DNA of 10,178 nt from Bryobacterales bacterium (lineage in GTDB: Bacteria; Acidobacteriota; Terriglobia; Bryobacterales; Bryobacteraceae). How positions within the stretch are numbered: the stretch's first letter is position 1; every line of letters starts with the position of its first letter. This document shows, piece after piece, positions 7,030 to 10,178 of the stretch. Position numbers and translations under genes: made by a program. The stretch spans positions 1 through 10,178 of the forward strand of contig JAUZEU010000406.1 in NCBI GenBank assembly GCA_030838885.1. Direction: 5' to 3'. The notes beneath the pieces are model-generated. The model saw only the letters and a program-made list of their open reading frames with translations, did not search any database and was not told the DNA's origin.

Positions 7030-7319
7030 ATGGAAGGTATGGCGCAAGTGCACGTGACTGAAGCCGAAGCACTACGCGACTTCCATACTTACTCAAACGT
7101 GTGCGGGAAGGCGCTGAGATTGTAATTGAAGAGGACCATCGGCCGGTGGCTGTAATAAGAACGCCCCAGGGTCCCGGCCGTTCGATCGACGAGGCAATCG
7201 CAATTGCCGAGGCATTTGAAGCGCGTCTGGGATACGCGCCACTGCCTGACCCTGACTTCGCCAAAGATGTACAAGAAGGCATCAACGCCCATAGCATGCC
7301 TTGGGACGGGCCTGCCTGA
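7030..7319 (+). pseudogene. VapB/Phd-type antitoxin, frameshifted
   Basis: AGGA at 7020-7023 is well placed for ATG 7030 (ATG 7027 and 7039 are in frame too). The first frame reads MEGMAQVHVTEAEALRDF and then turns to unrelated residues, stopping at TAA 7123-7125. The family sequence resumes one frame away from about 7089 as LLKRVREGAEIVIEEDHRPV, continuing to the stop at 7317-7319 with a VapC-binding-like tail (PDFAKDVQEGINAHSMPW). One missing base near 7087-7091 would restore a continuous protein of about 96 aa, in the usual size range. No slippery heptamer is visible, so programmed frameshifting is unlikely. The C-terminal part alone has a GTG at 7101. The antitoxin would normally bind DNA through its N-terminal half and neutralise the adjacent PIN toxin. 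Confidence 0.75.
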
Positions 7320-7743
7320 GACTGATTGTCGACTCGAGCGTGTGGGTCGCTGCCGAGCGCCGCGCGCGACCGGTGGCTGAGCTGCTACGGGCGATCAGAA
7401 GCTTGAGTGGCTCGGTGGGGATCATGATCTCTGCGATCAATGTTTTCGAACTCTGCGTTTTCGAACTCTGCCGTGGAATCTTGCAGCGAGGACGTCCGCA
7501 CAAATGGAGCAACGGCAGCGTTATCTGCAAGAGAGTTTTTCGGCGGTTTCCATCCAGCCTTTCACGAAAGAAATGGGTGAGATGGCGGCGAGGATCGATG
7601 GGGATTCCCGCAAGGAAGGCAAAGTGATTGCGTTCGCTGATTTACAAATCGGCGTAACCGCACTCTGGTTCGGCTACGAAATCATGAGCGACAACCTTCG
7701 GCACTTCAGCATGATTCCAGGTCTTGTGGTGAAGCGGCTCTGA
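7316..7743 (+). pseudogene. VapC-type PIN-domain ribonuclease toxin, degraded
   Basis: PIN-domain signatures are split between two frames. Frame one gives RLIVDSSVWVAAERR (acidic residue D6) and then INVFELC (E45). Frame two, from about 7489, gives EQRQRYLQESF, then AFADLQIGVTALWFGYEI and SDNLRHFSMIPGLVV (the remaining acidic/polar site residues). Three lesions are seen. The expected ATG overlapping the antitoxin stop is CTG (7316), the only other start being TTG 7301. There is an exact 15-bp tandem duplication at 7442-7471. A shift consistent with one lost base lies near 7487-7489. Without the duplication and the shift the product would be about 136 aa, normal for VapC. ATG 7504 could start a C-terminal fragment, but that lacks half the active site. 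Intact relatives cleave RNA. Probably inactive. Confidence 0.78.
7442..7471 (+). repeat. Exact 15-bp tandem duplication in the toxin remnant
   Basis: GTTTTCGAACTCTGC occurs twice back to back (7442-7456 and 7457-7471). It adds an in-frame repeat of VFELC right at the conserved glutamate region of the PIN domain. It looks like a replication-slippage duplication. Confidence 0.9.
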
Positions 7744-7806
7744 GTCAGCGCGGTACGCTCAAGGTCGGTCTCTAAACTGATACAACCGGATTCAAGCCCC
7801 CGCCAA

Positions 7807-8694
7807 ATGCCGTTCCAGATCTTCCAGTCGGAAGCACGTTCCATCCTCAGCCCCGTCTCCGGCTTTCTCATCCAGGCCGGCTTCACCCACTCGCTCACCC
7901 CCGCGCGCAACTGCACCTTCGGATGCAGCTACTGCTACGTCCCCACCATGCGCGTTCAGGCAGGTCTCCGCCCGGATGACTGGAATCACTGGGGTCACCA
8001 CACCACTTTCAAGACAAATGCCGCCCAACTGCTCGCCAAATCCCTCCGGTCCGGCCAGGTCATCTACTGCTCTCCCCTCACCGACCCCTATCAACCAGCC
8101 GAAGCCACGCAACGCCTCATGCCCGCCATACTCGAATGCCTTGCCGCCGCCGCGCATCCGCCCGCGGCTTTCGTCATCCAGACTCGCGGTCCCCTGATCC
8201 TGCGTGACATCCCCCTTCTGGTGGCAGCCGCGAAGCGCACCCGCCTGCGCGTCAGTTTCTCGGTCACCACGAATCGCGAAGACGTCCGCCGGATATTCGA
8301 ACCACACTGTGCTCCTGTAGAAGAACGCTGGCAGACCATCAAAGCCCTGCGCTCTGCCGGCATCGCAGTCTTCGCTACCCTTGCGCCGCTGCTCCCCTGC
8401 GACCCCGAGCCTTTCCTCGCACGAGCCCTCGCCGAAACGGCCGGCCCTGTCATCGCCGACCCGTTTCACGTTCGGGAAACGAAACGCTCCGGAGCGACCA
8501 CCCGCGCCGCCGCCATCGAAATCTGCAATCACCACGGCTGGACCGAGTGGCTGGAACCCTCCTTCCAGATCGGGATCCTGAGTCAGATGAGCAGGCTCGC
8601 AGCCGCCCAACGCCGCGCACTTGGCTACGGCCCGAACGGTTTCGGCCTGCTCGCCCACGCCGATATCCCCGGCGAGATTCAGCCGGGAACATAG
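7807..8694 (+). CDS. Radical SAM protein, SplB/spore-photolyase-like (COG1533)
   Basis: 295 aa. The radical SAM iron-sulfur motif is CTFGCSYC, with C36, C40 and C43 binding the 4Fe-4S cluster that cleaves S-adenosylmethionine. It is followed by YVP and, at 88-98, CSPLTDPYQPA, the block typical of the SPL-like radical SAM family, and later by VSFSVTTN (149-156). In Bacillus, SplB repairs the spore photoproduct in DNA; most non-spore relatives have no proven substrate, so only a family call is made. ATG 7807 has no clear Shine-Dalgarno. The conserved SGFLIQAGFTHSLTP before the cluster supports this start or one near it. It follows the toxin remnant by 63 bp and precedes the sigma gene, whose promoter overlaps its 3' end. 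The third codon positions look richer in C than in the pyrE operon (by eye). Confidence 0.85.
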   Translation: MPFQIFQSEARSILSPVSGFLIQAGFTHSLTPARNCTFGCSYCYVPTMRVQAGLRPDDWNHWGHHTTFKTNAAQLLAKSLRSGQVIYCSPLTDPYQPAEATQRLMPAILECLAAAAHPPAAFVIQTRGPLILRDIPLLVAAAKRTRLRVSFSVTTNREDVRRIFEPHCAPVEERWQTIKALRSAGIAVFATLAPLLPCDPEPFLARALAETAGPVIADPFHVRETKRSGATTRAAAIEICNHHGWTEWLEPSFQIGILSQMSRLAAAQRRALGYGPNGFGLLAHADIPGEIQPGT

Positions 8695-8711
8695 CTGCGC
8701 CTGGTGGAGTC

Positions 8712-8717
8712 TATAAT
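8712..8717 (+). promoter_or_regulatory. -10 box of the sigma factor gene
   Basis: TATAAT is a perfect -10 hexamer, predicting transcription from about 8724 and a leader of about 19 nt. The leader carries GAGG at 8734-8737, five bases before GTG 8743. The spot 17 bp upstream (ACATAG) is not a good -35. GGAAC at 8686-8690 resembles an ECF-type -35, with GTC at 8709-8711 as its possible -10 partner (18-nt gap), so autoregulation is possible. Confidence 0.55.
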
Positions 8718-8742
8718 TGTGAAGGCAGTTTTCGAGGTACCT

Positions 8743-9405
8743 GTGAACGGCTCCCTCTCTCTGAACCTCAATTCGAGCCTTACACCCGAGCAGGAACTGG
8801 CGCTCGAGGATCAACGCCTCATTTCCGGCCTTCAGGCTGGCGATGAGAGTGCTTATGAACAGCTCATCGAGCGGTTCCAGACGCCGGTATACAGCCTTGC
8901 CTGGCGGCTTTTGAGCGATCCCTCCGACGCCAGCGACGTGGTGCAGGAAGTGTTCCTGAAGATCTTTCGGAATGTCGGCAGTTTCCGCGGCGACAGCACC
9001 CTGCGCACCTGGGTCTACCGCATCGCAGTGAATGAAGCGCACAATCGCCGCCGCTGGTTATTCCGGCACCGCCGTGGCGAAACCGGAATCGAAGAGATAT
9101 TTGACGATTCCGAAGGGCGCGAGCGGCCCCTGACGGATTCCGGTGAAACGCCCTTCGATTTCACCATGAACCGGGAAGCTCAATCGCTCCTGGAGGAAGG
9201 GCTGGCCGCCATCAATCCCGTGTTTCGCGCCGCGCTGGTTCTGCGCGAAGTGGAAGACATGAGTTACGAGGAGATCGCGGCCATCCTCGAAGTTTCCATG
9301 GGCACCGTGAAGTCACGCATCATGCGGGGCAGGGAAGCGCTGCGAAAATACCTGTCCCACCGTCTGGACAGCGCGCCTTCCATGGAACTGGTGCCAAGGT
9401 CATGA
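8743..9405 (+). CDS. ECF-type RNA polymerase sigma factor (sigma-70 family)
   Basis: 220 aa from GTG 8743. Region 2 spans about residues 37-103, with SDASDVVQEVFLKIF (61-75) for core and -10 recognition, then STLRTWVYRIAVNEAHNRRR (85-104). A variable acidic linker follows. Region 4 spans about 148-203 with the helix-turn-helix MSYEEIAAILEVSMGTVKSR (173-192), which reads the -35. Regions 1 and 3 are absent, as in ECF factors. A longer frame begins at GTG 8704. I prefer 8743 because GAGG is 5 bp upstream and the TATAAT at 8712-8717 lies inside the longer version. The anti-sigma gene follows after 43 bp, which points to a membrane-signalled stress or envelope response. The regulon is not visible here. 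Confidence 0.93.
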   Translation: MNGSLSLNLNSSLTPEQELALEDQRLISGLQAGDESAYEQLIERFQTPVYSLAWRLLSDPSDASDVVQEVFLKIFRNVGSFRGDSTLRTWVYRIAVNEAHNRRRWLFRHRRGETGIEEIFDDSEGRERPLTDSGETPFDFTMNREAQSLLEEGLAAINPVFRAALVLREVEDMSYEEIAAILEVSMGTVKSRIMRGREALRKYLSHRLDSAPSMELVPRS

Positions 9406-9448
9406 GGAGAGTTTTGAGCGGAAGCAGCGGAAATTTGGAAGACAAGCC

Positions 9449-10138
9449 ATGGACGATTTGAATTGCAAAAGCGTGCGCCAGGCCCTTTGGGGTTTTCCTG
9501 CGCATTCTCGCCAGGACGGGGATCGTTCAGTTATTGCCTCGCACCTGAGCGCCTGCCGGGATTGCGAAGAGCACTATGGCGAAGTCCGGTCCCTGCGGGC
9601 CGGTTTGCAGCATCTGCCCGTCCGCCCGGCGCCGCCACTGCTCACCACCCGCCTTCACGTCATGGCATCGCGGGAACGCGCCCGTCAGATCACGCGACGC
9701 GATTTCGGAACCTGGCTCGCCGATCGGATCGCGCGCATCCGGCTGTCCTTCGACAACATGCTGAAACCGTTCGCCGTCCCTGCGGCGGGTGGGCTTCTGG
9801 CGTCTTTTCTTTGCTTTGGAATCATCGTCGACAGCCTGCATTATGTTCCCGACTGGCAGGAGGATTTGCCTATCGGCTTCTCCTCCGAAATCGGCATAGG
9901 CGAACTTTCGCCGTTCTGTTTCAAGGGACGGGACGTAATGGTGCAGTTGAGCGTGGATTCCGCAGGCCACGTCACGGATTACTCCATGCAGCCCGGGAAT
10001 GCTCATCCCTCCGCCGAAGAACTTCAGGAGATTGGTAACCTCGTCCTGTACAGCACTTTCACTCCGGCCATGCGCCTCGGCCGGCCGATTTCCAGCAAAC
10101 GGATGTTTTATATCGGGCACATTAGTGTGAAGGGTTAG
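9449..10138 (+). CDS. Zinc-finger transmembrane anti-sigma factor with a TonB-C-like outer domain
   Basis: 229 aa. The N-terminal cytoplasmic part has C6 and then SHLSACRDC (H32, C36, C39), the HxxxCxxC pattern of zf-HC2 anti-sigma domains that hold ECF factors inactive. One membrane segment, about residues 108-128 (PFAVPAAGGLLASFLCFGII), follows a basic stretch. The periplasmic part (about 160-225) has VMVQLSVDSAGHVTDYSM, later FTPAMRLGRPISSKRM, a pattern like the C-terminal domain of TonB (strand, G-V turn, then F-x-PA-x-x-x-G-x-P). That likeness is by eye. ATG 9449 has GGAAG at 9437-9441, seven bases upstream. Position directly after the ECF gene supports a sigma/anti-sigma pair. What the outer domain senses is unknown. 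Confidence 0.85.
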   Translation: MDDLNCKSVRQALWGFPAHSRQDGDRSVIASHLSACRDCEEHYGEVRSLRAGLQHLPVRPAPPLLTTRLHVMASRERARQITRRDFGTWLADRIARIRLSFDNMLKPFAVPAAGGLLASFLCFGIIVDSLHYVPDWQEDLPIGFSSEIGIGELSPFCFKGRDVMVQLSVDSAGHVTDYSMQPGNAHPSAEELQEIGNLVLYSTFTPAMRLGRPISSKRMFYIGHISVKG

Positions 10139-10178
10139 TACCCAAAAGCTTAGTGGCCCGCCAAAAACTCGGACAACA

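Noticed and set aside
7084..7100. Programmed frameshifting in the antitoxin
   Set aside because: No slippery X-XXY-YYZ heptamer or clear downstream hairpin was seen, and the partner gene also carries lesions, so decay is simpler.
7744..7765. Possible hairpin after the toxin remnant (AGCG/CGCT)
   Set aside because: Only a 4-bp stem and no T-run; too weak for a terminator.
7792..9042. 416-aa open frame on the minus strand across the radical SAM and sigma genes
   Set aside because: It is antisense to two proteins with clear family motifs, its translation is Gly/Arg/Ala-rich with no recognisable domain, and long antisense frames are common in GC-rich coding DNA.
9402..9461. 19-codon frame starting by ATGA overlap at the sigma gene stop
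   Set aside because: It has an attractive overlap but is tiny and unlike any known anti-sigma start. The anti-sigma frame begins at 9449 with its own GGAAG site.
10132..10148. GGG...CCC mini-hairpin after the anti-sigma stop
   Set aside because: Three-bp stem without a T-tract; not supportable as a terminator.
1..10178. CRISPR arrays, insertion sequences, tRNA or rRNA genes, prophage parts
   Set aside because: No regularly spaced repeats, transposase motifs, terminal inverted repeats or RNA-gene signatures were found on reading both strands.

Overview
This 10.2 kb window is an ordinary-looking chromosomal segment of a moderately GC-rich Gram-negative bacterium. Outer-membrane TolC proteins, a Thermus-type orotate phosphoribosyltransferase, an ECF sigma/anti-sigma pair and the style of the VapBC remnant together suggest an Acidobacteriota member, probably near Solibacter/Bryobacter. 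That placement is inference from protein style and was not checked by a search.

Layout. Positions 1-3743 (minus strand) hold two tandem, paralogous TolC-family outer-membrane efflux proteins joined by an ATGA stop/start overlap. The downstream one runs off the left edge and is missing only its last few residues. A 154-bp divergent intergenic region follows. From 3898 to 5820 (plus strand) lies a compact housekeeping operon, pyrE-truA-ppa. It covers pyrimidine synthesis, tRNA pseudouridylation and pyrophosphate hydrolysis; all three genes start with GTG and truA/ppa overlap by GTGA. PyrE releases pyrophosphate in reverse, so Ppa is a sensible partner. Convergent to ppa, with only 5 bp between the stop codons, is a multi-pass membrane acyltransferase of the HGSNAT/NagX type (5826-6944, minus). 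A hairpin inside the 3' end of ppa looks like the terminator of that convergent gene.

Positions 7030-7743 contain a degraded VapBC-type toxin-antitoxin locus. The antitoxin is frameshifted. The toxin has lost a normal start codon, carries an exact 15-bp tandem duplication and is frameshifted. Positions 7807-8694 encode a radical SAM protein of the spore-photolyase-like (SplB/COG1533) family. Positions 8743-10138 encode an ECF sigma factor and a zinc-finger, single-pass membrane anti-sigma factor whose outer domain resembles a TonB C-terminal domain.

Regulation visible in the sequence: pyrE appears to be transcribed from an extended -10 promoter that would give a leaderless GTG-initiated mRNA. 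The membrane acyltransferase has a -10 that would place the first transcribed base on its ATG. The sigma gene has a -10 and a Shine-Dalgarno that move its start to an internal GTG at 8743. Two perfect palindromes sharing the core GGGAATTCCC lie upstream of the tolC pair and inside pyrE. No new defence or mobile system was found. No stretch longer than 300 bases lacks a gene.
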